NCBI GenBank assembly: GCA_023387755.1
Contig: JAEWHO010000075.1
Span: 1-35,550, forward strand
Direction: 5' to 3'
Origin: Actinomycetes bacterium
Lineage (GTDB): Bacteria; Actinomycetota; Actinomycetes; Actinomycetales; Actinomycetaceae
DNA: 35,550 bases
The translations under genes and the position numbers were made by a program. How positions within the stretch are numbered: position 1 is the stretch's first letter; each line of letters opens with the position of its first letter. This document shows, piece after piece, positions 15,805-24,284 of this stretch. The notes below the pieces were generated by a model. That model was not told where the DNA came from, made no database searches, and saw only the letters and a program-made list of their open reading frames with translations.

Positions 15805-17181
15805 ATGCGGCACTTCGATCTGGCCATTATCGGCACTGGCTCCGGCAATTCGATTCCAGAAGAACTCTCTGACTGGTCCATTGCGATCCTGGAAGAAGGC
15901 GTCTTTGGGGGCACCTGCCTGAACGTCGGTTGTATCCCGACCAAGATGTTCGCCTACCCGGCGGATGTCGCTCAGATGGCCCGCACCAGCGAGCATATTA
16001 ATGTGCGTGGCAACGCTGAGATCGACTTCGCCGCCCTCCAAGAACGCGTCTTTGCCGAAACTATCGACCCCATTGCCGCTGACGGGGAGCATTACCGGCG
16101 CGAGGAATGCGGAAATATTAGCGTCTATTCCGGCCGCGCCAGCCTGCACAGCACCGATCCGGACGGCATCATCATTGACACTGGCACCGGGGAGCGAATC
16201 TGCGCCCGCCAGGTGCTCTTGGCCGCCGGGGCTCGCCCGGCGGCCCCCGCCGTCGTCGAAAATACGGAGTACTACACCAACGAAACGATCATGCGGATCC
16301 CCACCCTGCCGCAGCGGCTACTCATTATGGGGTCGGGGTATATCGGCTGCGAATTCGCGCATATTTTCGCGGCAGCCGGCAGCCAGGTGACGATCACCGG
16401 CCGCTCGGATGTGCTGCTCAAACATCAGGACCGCGACATTGCGGAGACGTTTACCGAGGCGGCCCGGGAGCGCTGGGATGTGCGGCTCGGGGTAGAGATT
16501 ACGGAGCTGCATAGCGACGACGGCGTCATCACAGCTACCTTTAGCGACGGTGCGAGCGTCCAGGCCGATGCGCTGCTGGTCGCCACCGGGCGCACCCCCA
16601 ATGGTGACCGGGTGGATGCGGCGGCGATCGGGATTGAGCTGGATGGCACCCGGGTGCTTACGGATAAGTGGGGGCGCACCACTGTGCCGGGCGTGTGGGC
16701 GATCGGGGATATTACCAGCGAGCATCAGCTTAAACATGTGGCCAATGCTCAGGCGCGAGCGGTCTTCGCCAATATCGCGGCCGCCGGGCGTGGGGAGGCC
16801 GATGGTAGCCTGACGCCGCTGCCTACAATGCCGGTTCCGGCTGCCGTCTTCACCCATCCGCAGGTTGCCAGCGTGGGCCTCACCGAGGCACAGGCACGCG
16901 CGCAGGGCCGCCAGATTCGGGTGGGGCGGCAGCAGATTGCCGATGTCGCCTACGGGTGGGCCATGGGGAAGCCGGCTGGGCTGTGCAAGGTTATTATCGA
17001 CGCCGAAAGCGATCTCATTGTGGGGGCGCATATCGTCGGGCATGAGGCCGCGCTGCTCGTGCAGCCGCTGGTGCAGGCGATGTCCATGGGAACGCCAGCC
17101 GCCGCGATGGCGCGCGGGCAGTACTGGATCCACCCGTCCCTGAGTGAAGTGGTCGAAAACGCACTGTTAGGGGCTCACTAG
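15805..17181 (+). CDS. mtr: Mycothione reductase
   Basis: FAD/NADPH disulfide oxidoreductase of 458 aa that reduces mycothiol disulfide, the actinobacterial counterpart of glutathione reductase. The N-terminal IIGTGSGNSIP is characteristic of Mtr rather than of lipoamide dehydrogenase or mercuric reductase. The redox-active pair is Cys38/Cys43 in GGTCLNVGCIPTKM. The NADPH site is GSGYIGCEFAHIF, the FAD site is VWAIGDITS, and the C-terminal dimer motif with the catalytic base is YWIHPSLSEVVENAL. Its presence implies that the organism makes mycothiol. The gene is flanked by a hairpin upstream and converges on the LCP operon, with 82 nt between the stops. Confidence 0.9.
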   Translation: MRHFDLAIIGTGSGNSIPEELSDWSIAILEEGVFGGTCLNVGCIPTKMFAYPADVAQMARTSEHINVRGNAEIDFAALQERVFAETIDPIAADGEHYRREECGNISVYSGRASLHSTDPDGIIIDTGTGERICARQVLLAAGARPAAPAVVENTEYYTNETIMRIPTLPQRLLIMGSGYIGCEFAHIFAAAGSQVTITGRSDVLLKHQDRDIAETFTEAARERWDVRLGVEITELHSDDGVITATFSDGASVQADALLVATGRTPNGDRVDAAAIGIELDGTRVLTDKWGRTTVPGVWAIGDITSEHQLKHVANAQARAVFANIAAAGRGEADGSLTPLPTMPVPAAVFTHPQVASVGLTEAQARAQGRQIRVGRQQIADVAYGWAMGKPAGLCKVIIDAESDLIVGAHIVGHEAALLVQPLVQAMSMGTPAAAMARGQYWIHPSLSEVVENALLGAH

Positions 17182-17263
17182 CCGCGCGGGCACAATAGCG
17201 TAGATGGGCGGAGAGCCGGGAATATCCACATGAGCCGGAACCGCCCGCGCCGGTGGGTATCCG

Positions 17264-18724
17264 CTATTTGGGTTCTACCGTCATATCTGCCGGCGTGAGC
17301 GTGCCGTCTTTCAGTTTGGCGAAGAACTGCGGGGCCAGGTTCTCATCCAGCTTCACCGCTGAGCCGATTTTGCCGGGGCGGTAACTGTACGAGCTGATCG
17401 GGGGGTGCCCGCGCAGACCATCCTCGCCGCTGGTAGCACGGAAGTACCAGGCTAGCCAGGCGATTGAGAAGATCGACGAATCAGAGTCCACTGTGAGGGC
17501 GCTTGCGCCCGCGTTGACGGCGCTAGCCTGCGAGAAAGGGTTAATCAGGAAGCCGGGGGAGAGGGCGGAGGAGACGATCGAGCCGATCACCTGGCGTTGC
17601 CGTTCCTGGCGGCCCATATCGCCCAGCGGGTCCGAATAGCGCATCCGGGAGAAGGCCAGGGCGGTGGCGCCGTCGACGTCATGGCACCCGGATTTCCATT
17701 CCAGCATCGACTTCTCATCGCTGACGTCGTAGTCCAGGCAGAGGTTCACGCCCCCGACGGCGTCGACAATCTCGCGTACGCCGCCCATGCCAACCTGCAC
17801 GTAATGGTCAATGGTCAGGCCAGTAAGATTCTCGACGGTTTTCACCAGCATCGGAGCGCCGCCAACGGCAAAGGCGGCATTGAGTTTATTGTGCCCGTGC
17901 CCGGGGATTGCCACGTAGGTGTCGCGCGGCAGCGAGACCAGTGCCGTCTGACCATTTTCGGCGCGGTGTAACAGGAGGACGGAGTCGGTACGGTGTCCCT
18001 CCGTGCCGTCGGGAATCTCCCCATCTTCCCGGGAGTCGGAGCCGGCGAGCAGATAGGTGGTGCCAGGCGTATCCGCGGCTCCGGACAGCGCTGGTACCCG
18101 AGTGAGTTTGCCGTTAGCCCACAGCATGAGCGCAATCGGCCATACCAGCAACATCACCAGAATGGCAGCGAGCACGATTCGCCGCACTCGCAGGCGACGA
18201 CGCCTCCCGCCTGGCCTTGGCTTCGCCTCAGCAGGGGGTCGGCCGGGACGCTGGGGAGCGCGAGGAGGCTGCTGTGCTCCGCGGCCACCGGCTGGAATCT
18301 CCTCTGGTAGGTCAGTGGCCGCGGAAAATGCCGAGGTATCCGTTGGGAGAGCCACGGCCGGGCGGGATGGCACCCGGCCCGCGGATGAACTGGTGGGAGC
18401 GCCCGGCCGCCGCGTCGGCCGATGCGGCGGGATTCTCGGGGGTGCCCCGTCTGACTGGCCACTGGGTTGCGCGCCGCTCACGCGGCGCGGCGTCGTCGAC
18501 CCGGACTGCTCGCCAAGGAGGCTGCGCCGGTGCGGGCTGGCGGGCCGGTCGGAGGCCCCGGCCTCGCGCTGAGTAAACCGCGGGGATTGGCTCGCCTGCA
18601 AGGACTGTGACCTGGGCGAGGACTGTGACCTGGGCGAGGATTGTGACCCTGGCGAGGATTGCGGCATCACCGGTCGACGCTGCGGACGGCGGCGCGGCTG
18701 GAACTGCGGCGGCTGCTCACTCAT
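17264..18724 (-). CDS. LCP (LytR-CpsA-Psr) ligase with a long cytoplasmic disordered tail
   Basis: LCP-family phosphotransferase, predicted to transfer lipid-linked glycan to peptidoglycan outside the membrane. The first ~180 of 486 residues are Pro/Ser/Arg/Gln-rich and probably disordered, including a hexad repeat (SQSSPR). A basic stretch and one membrane segment (IVLAAILVMLLVWPIALML) follow, then the LCP domain: LLAGSDSRED, RTDSVLLLH, SLPRDTYVAI, KLNAAFAVGG, VGGVNLC, and the catalytic/lipid-phosphate Arg block SRMRYSDPLGDMGRQERQRQ. The start is ATG 18724, whose ATGA overlaps the stop of the upstream LCP gene; an in-frame ATG at 18745 is an alternative. It is the last gene of the minus-strand operon. 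Attachment of the neighbouring cluster's polymer is inferred from context. Confidence 0.9.
   Translation of the reverse strand: MSEQPPQFQPRRRPQRRPVMPQSSPGSQSSPRSQSSPRSQSLQASQSPRFTQREAGASDRPASPHRRSLLGEQSGSTTPRRVSGAQPSGQSDGAPPRIPPHRPTRRPGAPTSSSAGRVPSRPAVALPTDTSAFSAATDLPEEIPAGGRGAQQPPRAPQRPGRPPAEAKPRPGGRRRRLRVRRIVLAAILVMLLVWPIALMLWANGKLTRVPALSGAADTPGTTYLLAGSDSREDGEIPDGTEGHRTDSVLLLHRAENGQTALVSLPRDTYVAIPGHGHNKLNAAFAVGGAPMLVKTVENLTGLTIDHYVQVGMGGVREIVDAVGGVNLCLDYDVSDEKSMLEWKSGCHDVDGATALAFSRMRYSDPLGDMGRQERQRQVIGSIVSSALSPGFLINPFSQASAVNAGASALTVDSDSSIFSIAWLAWYFRATSGEDGLRGHPPISSYSYRPGKIGSAVKLDENLAPQFFAKLKDGTLTPADMTVEPK
18603..18664. repeat. 18-bp tandem repeat within the LCP gene
   Basis: Units at 18603-18620 and 18621-18638 are identical, 18639-18656 has 2 differences, and a partial unit follows. 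Each encodes a six-residue Ser/Gln/Pro/Arg block in the cytoplasmic tail. Because 18 is a multiple of 3, copy-number change would keep the frame. Confidence 0.85.
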
Positions 18725-19983
18725 GAGGCGTTCTTCCGGGTGCATTCGGGAGCATCATCGGTATCGGCCGCCGTGCGGGAGTCCTCCAGCGTTGGCTCGG
18801 GGGTGGGGGTGGGAGTTTGGGTCGGCGTTGCGCTCGGTTCCGAGGTGGGGCTGGCACTTGGTTCTGCGGGGGCCTCAGTCTCTTCCGTGTATCCCAAGGG
18901 ACGATCGTTCTTAATATTTTCGAAGATCTGCTTCGATGCGGCCGCGTCGAAATAGATCTCTTTATCTTGGAATGCAAACGGCAGGGTAACAAACGTAACC
19001 TGTGCTGGATCAATTGAGCGCAGCGAATACGCTAGCCCCGCCATGGTGCTCAGGCTGCCAATTTTTGGCCCTGTTGACAATGATTGGGTGGCGGCGTCAA
19101 GGAACTGGTACAGGCTCGGCAAATTAGTGAGCAAGTTGAGACTTAAAGCTTCGCGGACAATCGCGGAGATGAGGCGCTGCTGCCGATCAATACGAGAGAT
19201 ATCCGAGCCGTCGCCCAAGGAATAGCGGGCACGGGCGTAGCCAAGAGCATTGTGGCCGTCCAGGAGGCGGCAGCCCTTATCGATATAGAGATCGGCACGT
19301 TTATCCGCAATATCCTCATCTACATAGAGCGGAACTCCATCCAGCGCCTCGACCATATTCTCGAACCCTGCGAAATTTACGACGATATAGTCATCGATAT
19401 AAATATCAGAGAAGCCCTCGATAGTTTTAATGGTGCAGGCTGCGGCTTCATCTACATTTCCGGCCATCCCGCCCCGGGAGAATGCCTCATTGAATTTTCG
19501 GTTGCTGGCTGTCTTCGTCGTCGAACCATCGCGCAGCGTGCACGAAGGAATATTCAGTCGCATATCCCGAGGGAGGGACACTGCATCGACCCGCTTTCGG
19601 TCAGCGGAGATATGCAGCAACATGGTGGCGTCTGAGCGCATCCCCTCAATGTTCTTATCCGCCCACTCACCGGTACGTACATCAGATCCAATAACCAAAA
19701 GGTTAATAGGTTGGCCGGCGTTCGGATCGAGCGGGCCGGAGCTGGAAGGGCGATCGTCAAGGAGGTTGTCGATGTCAGGGGCTACTTGGATATTGCCCTG
19801 TAGGCGGAGCCAGGCTAGCCCGAACATGGTTCCCAGGAAGAGCAGCGCAGCGGTGAAAATCGCCGAGACCTTCCACAGTCGCCGGGCGCTGCCTGCCTTC
19901 GCTCCAGCACCATAGCGAGGGAGCTGGCGCTTAGAGCGATGCCGATCTGATCGGCGGGTTTCCACTAGCTGAGGTTCCTGCAC
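18721..19983 (-). CDS. LCP (LytR-CpsA-Psr) family ligase
   Basis: Second LCP protein, 420 aa. A short basic cytoplasmic N-terminus (RRSDRHRSKRQLPRYG) precedes one membrane segment (VSAIFTAALLFLGTMFGLAW). The LCP domain has NLLVIGSDVR, MRSDATMLLHI, SLPRDMRLNIP, KFNEAFSRGG, LDGVPLYVDEDI, GHNALGYARARYSL and the Arg block SRIDRQQRL. An extracytoplasmic Pro/Thr/Ser/Glu-rich tail (~375-415) ends the protein. The start GTG 19983 is tentative; TATGAT lies 8 nt upstream. The gene overlaps the next LCP gene by ATGA. Paired LCP paralogues often share or divide glycan-ligation duties (family knowledge). Confidence 0.9.
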   Translation of the reverse strand: MQEPQLVETRRSDRHRSKRQLPRYGAGAKAGSARRLWKVSAIFTAALLFLGTMFGLAWLRLQGNIQVAPDIDNLLDDRPSSSGPLDPNAGQPINLLVIGSDVRTGEWADKNIEGMRSDATMLLHISADRKRVDAVSLPRDMRLNIPSCTLRDGSTTKTASNRKFNEAFSRGGMAGNVDEAAACTIKTIEGFSDIYIDDYIVVNFAGFENMVEALDGVPLYVDEDIADKRADLYIDKGCRLLDGHNALGYARARYSLGDGSDISRIDRQQRLISAIVREALSLNLLTNLPSLYQFLDAATQSLSTGPKIGSLSTMAGLAYSLRSIDPAQVTFVTLPFAFQDKEIYFDAAASKQIFENIKNDRPLGYTEETEAPAEPSASPTSEPSATPTQTPTPTPEPTLEDSRTAADTDDAPECTRKNAS

Positions 19984-19991
19984 AATTCATG

Positions 19992-19997
19992 ATCATA
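19992..19997 (-). promoter_or_regulatory. Candidate leaderless promoter -10 of the LCP pair
   Basis: TATGAT on the minus strand, 8 nt before GTG 19983. No convincing -35. It lies in the 81-nt gap between the DUF2304 and LCP genes, so the LCP pair may also be read from the upstream operon. Confidence 0.4.
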
Positions 19998-20064
19998 CGT
20001 CCCCGATCAGCTTGATGTGGGAACTGGCGCTCAGTGAGTGGAAAAATCCGCCCCCAGCCGCACT

Positions 20065-20700
20065 CTAAGAAGCCTGGTGCCCGCCCTCGTCCTTAGGTGC
20101 CGGTCGTCCGGTGGGCACACTGCTAGTGGCACCAGCACCGTTACCCGCCGGTGCATCGTTTCCGTCCGCAGCAGCGGGGGTGGGGGGATCGCTACTGTGG
20201 ATACCTTCCTCATTGGGCGCCGAGTGGCGGTAGTTTGGATCGTCTAGATGATCCGGGCGGGGAGCCTGGGCCAGGGCGAGTTGCCGGGCCAGCTCCGTAA
20301 TCCGCCCTTCCAGCCCCGCAATACGCTTGAAGGAGGATGCCAAATATCCCAGGAAAGCGATCACTAGAGCGTATAGGAGTAGGTCCGCGCCACGCCCCAC
20401 TCCTAGCAGCCGCGCCACCCGGGTGGCGGCAGACGGCGCCATAATGAAGTAGATCGCAGCCACCCCGAAAGCGGTCATGGCCAGGCGCCGGATCGCCTGG
20501 TGGCGTGCCCCCGCCGTCGACCGTAAAAGCAAAACCCCCGCGGTGCCGACGCCTACGATGAGGGCGAGCTGAATCCAAAAGCGGTTATCGGACGCGAATG
20601 CGGTCAGCGATGCGGATAGGGTTCGAGAAGGCAGGGCCGCCACAGAGGAAGCTGCGACCAATGATGGAGCGGCAGCTAGAGCAGTGAAACCGGAGAGCAT
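20065..20700 (-). CDS. DUF2304 membrane protein
   Basis: Membrane protein of about 211 aa with the DUF2304 signature. A long N-terminal region leads to segments around WIQLALIVGVGTAGVLLL and FGVAAIYFIMAPSAATRVA. Then come GVGRGADLLLYALVIAFLGYL and a cytoplasmic helix RIAGLEGRITELARQLAL, which match the family core. The last ~70 residues are a disordered Pro/Asn/Asp/Gly-rich extension beyond the normal length (~120 aa). The start was set at ATG 20700, 8 nt after AAGGAG; a TTG at 20706 is in frame but only 2 nt from that site. The Shine-Dalgarno overlaps the stop of the upstream GT2 gene, so the pair is coupled. DUF2304 proteins often accompany GT2/Dpm1-like enzymes, but their role is unknown. 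Confidence 0.85.
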   Translation of the reverse strand: MLSGFTALAAAPSLVAASSVAALPSRTLSASLTAFASDNRFWIQLALIVGVGTAGVLLLRSTAGARHQAIRRLAMTAFGVAAIYFIMAPSAATRVARLLGVGRGADLLLYALVIAFLGYLASSFKRIAGLEGRITELARQLALAQAPRPDHLDDPNYRHSAPNEEGIHSSDPPTPAAADGNDAPAGNGAGATSSVPTGRPAPKDEGGHQAS

Positions 20701-20712
20701 GTCCAAAACTCC

Positions 20713-21393
20713 TTAACGCAGCAGCAGATCGACGAGGATATTGACGGAATTAAGCAGGGACTGCCCCTTGGCCCGCGAATAGTCGGTATAGCGGATATGC
20801 ACGGCTGCTTCCTCCCAGGGCAGTTGAGTATCCGCCAACTGACTCACAATCTCCGAGGCGTGGGCCATACCGTCCTGGCGGATGCGGATTGCGCCGAGCG
20901 CGTCGCGGCGGATGCAGCGCAAACCGTTATGTGCATCGGTTAGCCGCAGGCCCGTGGAGAGTCGGGTGACGAAGGCTGCAGTTTTCAACACTAGGCGTTT
21001 TGCTGCCCCCGGTTTGGTGCGCTTATCGAGAAACCGTGATCCGTAGATGATTGCGAGATCGGCTTGCCGTGCTCGCGTCACCATAGCGAGTGCGTCGGCT
21101 GGATCATGCTGCCCGTCGGCGTCGAAGGTGATGACGTACTCGGCGTCGGTGAACCGGGTGACGTAATCGAATCCGGTTTGCAGTGCCGCCCCCTGCCCGA
21201 GGTTGATGGGGTGTTGGACGACGACCGCGCCTGCCGCCCGTGCCAGGGCGGCAGAATCGTCTCGCGACCCGTCGTCAATGCAGACGACATGCGGGAACGT
21301 TTCGCGCGCCTCGGTGATCACGTCATAGATCACGGCGGCTTCGTTATAAAGCGGGATAACCAGCCAGGTGTTGGCTGCAGGAGCGGGCGTCAT
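20713..21393 (-). CDS. GT2 polyprenyl-phosphate glycosyltransferase
   Basis: Family 2 glycosyltransferase of 226 aa, similar to dolichyl-phosphate mannose synthases and GtrB-type enzymes. It shows the nucleotide-binding start VIPLYNEAAVI, VVCIDDGSRDDSAALA, QGAALQTGFDYV, the DxD-type motif ITFDADGQHDPADA, and the acceptor region LRLTDAHNGLRCIRRDAL. It has no clear membrane anchor, so it probably acts at the inner membrane surface with its DUF2304 neighbour. It likely loads a sugar onto polyprenyl phosphate for transfer outside the cell, possibly with the GtrA protein at 11435-12031. ATG 21393 is divergent from the acetyltransferase gene; I see no Shine-Dalgarno, only an AT-rich TAACAAT about 6 nt upstream. 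Confidence 0.9.
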   Translation of the reverse strand: MTPAPAANTWLVIPLYNEAAVIYDVITEARETFPHVVCIDDGSRDDSAALARAAGAVVVQHPINLGQGAALQTGFDYVTRFTDAEYVITFDADGQHDPADALAMVTRARQADLAIIYGSRFLDKRTKPGAAKRLVLKTAAFVTRLSTGLRLTDAHNGLRCIRRDALGAIRIRQDGMAHASEIVSQLADTQLPWEEAAVHIRYTDYSRAKGQSLLNSVNILVDLLLR

Positions 21394-21455
21394 ACGAGTA
21401 TTGTTACAGGTGTGCCGGCTAAAGGCTGGTGAAGGCCCGCTGAAAAGGAGACCTT

Positions 21456-22049
21456 ATGGGCGTAAGAATCGTCGAATCGGCCGATGTGTCGCCGGAAGCT
21501 GTCATCGGAGACGGCTCCAGCGTGTGGCATTTAGCACAGGTGCGCGAAGATGTGCATATGGGGGAAGGCTGTATCGTCGGGCGCGGCGCATATATCGGCA
21601 CCGGCGTACAGATGGGCCAGCACTGCAAGGTTCAAAATTACGCCCTGGTCTATGAGCCAGCGCAGCTGGCGGACGGCGTATTCATCGGCCCCGCCGTCGT
21701 CCTCACGAATGATCACTTTCCGCGCGCTATCAATCCCGATGGCTCTCTCAAGTCAGGCGAGGACTGGGAACCGGTGGGCGTCACGATCAAGAAGGGCGCT
21801 GCCATTGGGGCGCGTGCTGTGTGCGTCGCGCCGGTAACGATTGGTGCCTGGGCGACTGTGGCGGCCGGGGCTGTTGTAGTGAAAGATGTCCCAGATCATG
21901 CCCTTGTTGCCGGGGTTCCGGCGCGTCAAATTGGGTGGGTATCCAAGGCAGGGGTCAGACTGGAAGAAACAGACGACGGGTACCTGGTGTGCCCTCACAG
22001 CGGCGAGCGTTATCAGCTGGTCGATGGTGAATTGAAGGAGAGTAAATGA
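21456..22049 (+). CDS. WbpD/WlbB-like UDP-amino-sugar N-acetyltransferase
   Basis: Left-handed beta-helix acetyltransferase of 197 aa. Hexapeptide turns run from VSPEAVIGDGSSVWHLAQV through GAYIGTGVQMGQHCKV to VTIGAWATVAAGAVVVKDVPDHALVAGVPARQIGWVS. The NDHFPRA segment and the small C-terminal lobe with LVCPHSGERY match WbpD/WlbB. Those enzymes acetylate the 3-amino group of UDP-2-acetamido-3-amino-2,3-dideoxyglucuronate. This assignment is favoured over a generic serine-type acetyltransferase because the next two genes encode the aminotransferase and dehydrogenase types that make that substrate. AAGGAG lies about 6 nt before ATG 21456. The stop overlaps the next start (ATGA). Confidence 0.85.
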   Translation: MGVRIVESADVSPEAVIGDGSSVWHLAQVREDVHMGEGCIVGRGAYIGTGVQMGQHCKVQNYALVYEPAQLADGVFIGPAVVLTNDHFPRAINPDGSLKSGEDWEPVGVTIKKGAAIGARAVCVAPVTIGAWATVAAGAVVVKDVPDHALVAGVPARQIGWVSKAGVRLEETDDGYLVCPHSGERYQLVDGELKESK

Positions 22050-23149
22050 GCAAGGCGTTCATCCCCCCGGCAAAGCCGATTATCGGGGACGAAGAGCGGG
22101 CAGCCGTCGATGAAGTTCTCCGCTCCGGCATGGTGGCACAGGGCCCCCAGGTAGCGGAATTCGAGAAGGAATTCTCGGCGCATATGGTCTCCGGCCGCGA
22201 ATGTGTGGCTGTGAACTCCGGGACCTCCGGCCTGCATCTGGGACTTCTGGCCGCTGGGATCGGTGCAGGGGACGAAGTTATCGTGCCGTCCTTCACCTTC
22301 GCTGCCACCGGTAACTCCGTGGCCCTCACGGGTGCCACCCCGGTATTTGCGGATATTGAGCCGGACTACTTCTGCCTCGACCCGGCCAGTGTGGAAGCCT
22401 CCATTACCGATAAGACCAAGGCGATTATGCCGGTGCACCTGTACGGGCACCCGGCCAATATGCCCGCCCTGCGCGAGATCGCCGATAAGCACGGCCTCAT
22501 GATCTTTGAGGATGCTGCTCAGGCACACGGGGCCAGCCTCAACGGCGAGATGGTGGGTACCTTCGGTACCTTCGCTATGTTCTCCCTGTACCCGACTAAG
22601 AATATGACCAGCGGTGAGGGCGGTATGGTCTCCTGCGGTGACGCCGAGACTGCTCGCCGGGTGCGCCTGCTGCGCAACCAGGGTATGGAACGTCAGTACG
22701 CCAACGAACTGGTGGGCCTGAACAACCGCATGACCGATATTCACGCTGCTATTGGCCGCGTCCAACTGACCAAGGTGGACGGGTGGACCAAGACCCGCCA
22801 GGAGAACGCGGCCTTCCTGGACGCGAACCTGGATGGTGTTGTGGTGCCGCCGGTGGCCGACGGCGCTGTGCACGTGTACCACCAGTACACGATCCGCGTC
22901 GAAGAGACCGACCGGGATCGTTTTGTGCAGGCGTTGAAGGAAGAACACCAGGTGGGCTCGGGCGTGTACTACCCGATCCCGAACCACCGCCTGGAATCCC
23001 TGACTCACTTTGCGCCGGGCCTCGATCTGCCGCAGACCGAGGCTGCTGCCAAGTCGGTTGTGTCCCTGCCGGTACACCCCTCGCTTAGCCAGGAGGACCT
23101 GGAGCGCATTGTTACCGGTGTGAATGCCTGTGCGAAGGCAGGTGCCTAA
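22046..23149 (+). CDS. DegT/DnrJ/EryC1/StrS sugar aminotransferase (WbpE-like)
   Basis: PLP-dependent sugar aminotransferase of 367 aa. The cofactor Lys is residue 185 in SLYPTKNMTSGEGGM. Other family blocks are AVNSGTSGLHLGL, PSFTFAATGNSVALTGATPVFADI, MPVHLYGHPANM and FEDAAQAHGA. WbpE/WlbC homologues convert UDP-2-acetamido-3-oxo-glucuronate to the 3-amino sugar using glutamate. The substrate is inferred from the flanking acetyltransferase and oxidoreductase; other keto-sugars are possible. It starts at ATG 22046 with AAGGAG just upstream and overlaps the acetyltransferase gene. The next gene begins immediately after its TAA. Confidence 0.9.
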   Translation: MSKAFIPPAKPIIGDEERAAVDEVLRSGMVAQGPQVAEFEKEFSAHMVSGRECVAVNSGTSGLHLGLLAAGIGAGDEVIVPSFTFAATGNSVALTGATPVFADIEPDYFCLDPASVEASITDKTKAIMPVHLYGHPANMPALREIADKHGLMIFEDAAQAHGASLNGEMVGTFGTFAMFSLYPTKNMTSGEGGMVSCGDAETARRVRLLRNQGMERQYANELVGLNNRMTDIHAAIGRVQLTKVDGWTKTRQENAAFLDANLDGVVVPPVADGAVHVYHQYTIRVEETDRDRFVQALKEEHQVGSGVYYPIPNHRLESLTHFAPGLDLPQTEAAAKSVVSLPVHPSLSQEDLERIVTGVNACAKAGA

Positions 23150-24136
23150 ATGGCGAATCTGCGTGTAGGCCTTCTGGGTATTGGTTCGATGGGCCGCCAC
23201 CATGCCCGCGTCATTCGTGAGACCGAGGGAATGGATCTGGTTGCCATCGCCGATCCGGGTGGTGACAAATTCGGCGTCGCCAAAGATCTTGAGGTGCTGC
23301 CGGACGTCCACGCCCTCATCGATGCCGGGATCGACGCCGCCATGGTGGCCGTCCCGACGATCTATCACGAGGAAGCCGCACTTGCGCTCGCGGACGCTGG
23401 CGTCCACACGATGGTGGAAAAGCCGATCGCCCATGATGTGGAATCCGGGCGGCGCGTAGCCGAAGCCTTCGAGAAGGCTGGCCTCGTGGGGGCCGTGGGG
23501 TATGTGGAACGTTGCAATCCGGCCTTGCTGGCGATGCGCGAGAAAATCGAAGAGGGGCTGCTGGGGCAGATCTATCAGATCTCTACCCGCCGGCAGTCGC
23601 CCTTCCCAGCGCGTATCTCCGACGTCGGTGTCGTCAAGGATCTCGCTACCCATGACGTGGACCTGGCCGCTTGGGTGGCCGGCTCCACCTACGAAACCAT
23701 CTTTGCCCAGACGGCCTACAAGTCAGGCCGCGAGCACGAGGATATGGTGACGGTCGCCGGCCGTATGGCCAATGGCGTGCTCGTCAACCACCTGGTGAAC
23801 TGGTTGACTCCTTTCAAGGACCGCACCACGGTTGTGACCGGCGAGAAGGGAGCTCTGGTAGCAGATACAGCGCTCGGCGACCTGACGCTGTATCGCAATG
23901 GCACCATTCCGATCGAATGGACCCAGGTGGCTAACTTCCGGGGAGTAAGCGAAGGGGAAGTTACCCGCTTTGCCCTGCAAAAGCGTGAGCCGCTGCGCGT
24001 GGAGCAGGAGAACTTCCGCGATGCCATCCTCGGCAAGCGCAACGATCACGTGACCATGGCGGAGGGTGTGCGCACCCTGGAGGTCGTTCAGGCGATCCTT
24101 GATTCCGCCGAACAAGGGCAGGCTATCTCGCTGTAA
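23150..24136 (+). CDS. Gfo/Idh/MocA oxidoreductase (WbpB-like)
   Basis: NAD-dependent dehydrogenase of 328 aa. The Rossmann start VGLLGIGSMGRHHARVI binds the cofactor. The family EKP motif with Lys91 (VEKPIAHD) and the downstream KDLATHDVD with its catalytic His are visible. In the WbpB/WlbA position it would oxidise UDP-N-acetylglucosaminuronate at C3 to the 3-keto form, the step before WbpE-type transamination. Start ATG 23150 follows the aminotransferase stop with no gap. The three-gene set is closed by a hairpin at 24164-24198. Gfo/Idh proteins are diverse, so the substrate rests on context. Confidence 0.85.
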   Translation: MANLRVGLLGIGSMGRHHARVIRETEGMDLVAIADPGGDKFGVAKDLEVLPDVHALIDAGIDAAMVAVPTIYHEEAALALADAGVHTMVEKPIAHDVESGRRVAEAFEKAGLVGAVGYVERCNPALLAMREKIEEGLLGQIYQISTRRQSPFPARISDVGVVKDLATHDVDLAAWVAGSTYETIFAQTAYKSGREHEDMVTVAGRMANGVLVNHLVNWLTPFKDRTTVVTGEKGALVADTALGDLTLYRNGTIPIEWTQVANFRGVSEGEVTRFALQKREPLRVEQENFRDAILGKRNDHVTMAEGVRTLEVVQAILDSAEQGQAISL

Positions 24137-24163
24137 GCCGTACGTAGAGGCCCTAAATATTCG

Positions 24164-24198
24164 ACGACGCCCGCGGGGTTTAATCCTACGGGCGTCGT
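24164..24198 (+). terminator. Hairpin terminator after the Wbp-like operon
   Basis: A 10-bp perfect stem (24164-24173 with 24189-24198) around a 15-nt loop that can pair further (GG/CC). It lies 28 nt after the oxidoreductase stop. Confidence 0.7.
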
Positions 24199-24284
24199 TC
24201 TGGCTCAAACCGTGAGACGACGCCACTATGTCGCAAGTTCAGCATAGTCTGGATAGACAGTATCCCCTTAACAAAGGCATATCC

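Noticed and set aside
16318..17133. Long minus-strand open frame opposite mycothione reductase
   Set aside because: It is a shadow of the mtr reading frame. It has no motifs and its composition is typical of antisense high-GC frames.
22013..23653. A 546-codon open frame on the minus strand across the aminotransferase and oxidoreductase genes
   Set aside because: It is antisense to two well-supported enzymes. Its translation is His/Gly/Arg-rich with no domain, as expected from the mirror frame of high-GC coding DNA, and it has no convincing start signal.
24228..24284. Start of the C5-epimerase protein at ATG 24228
   Set aside because: It would add 19 polar residues before a textbook signal peptide. 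ATG 24285 puts the basic n-region directly at the N-terminus.
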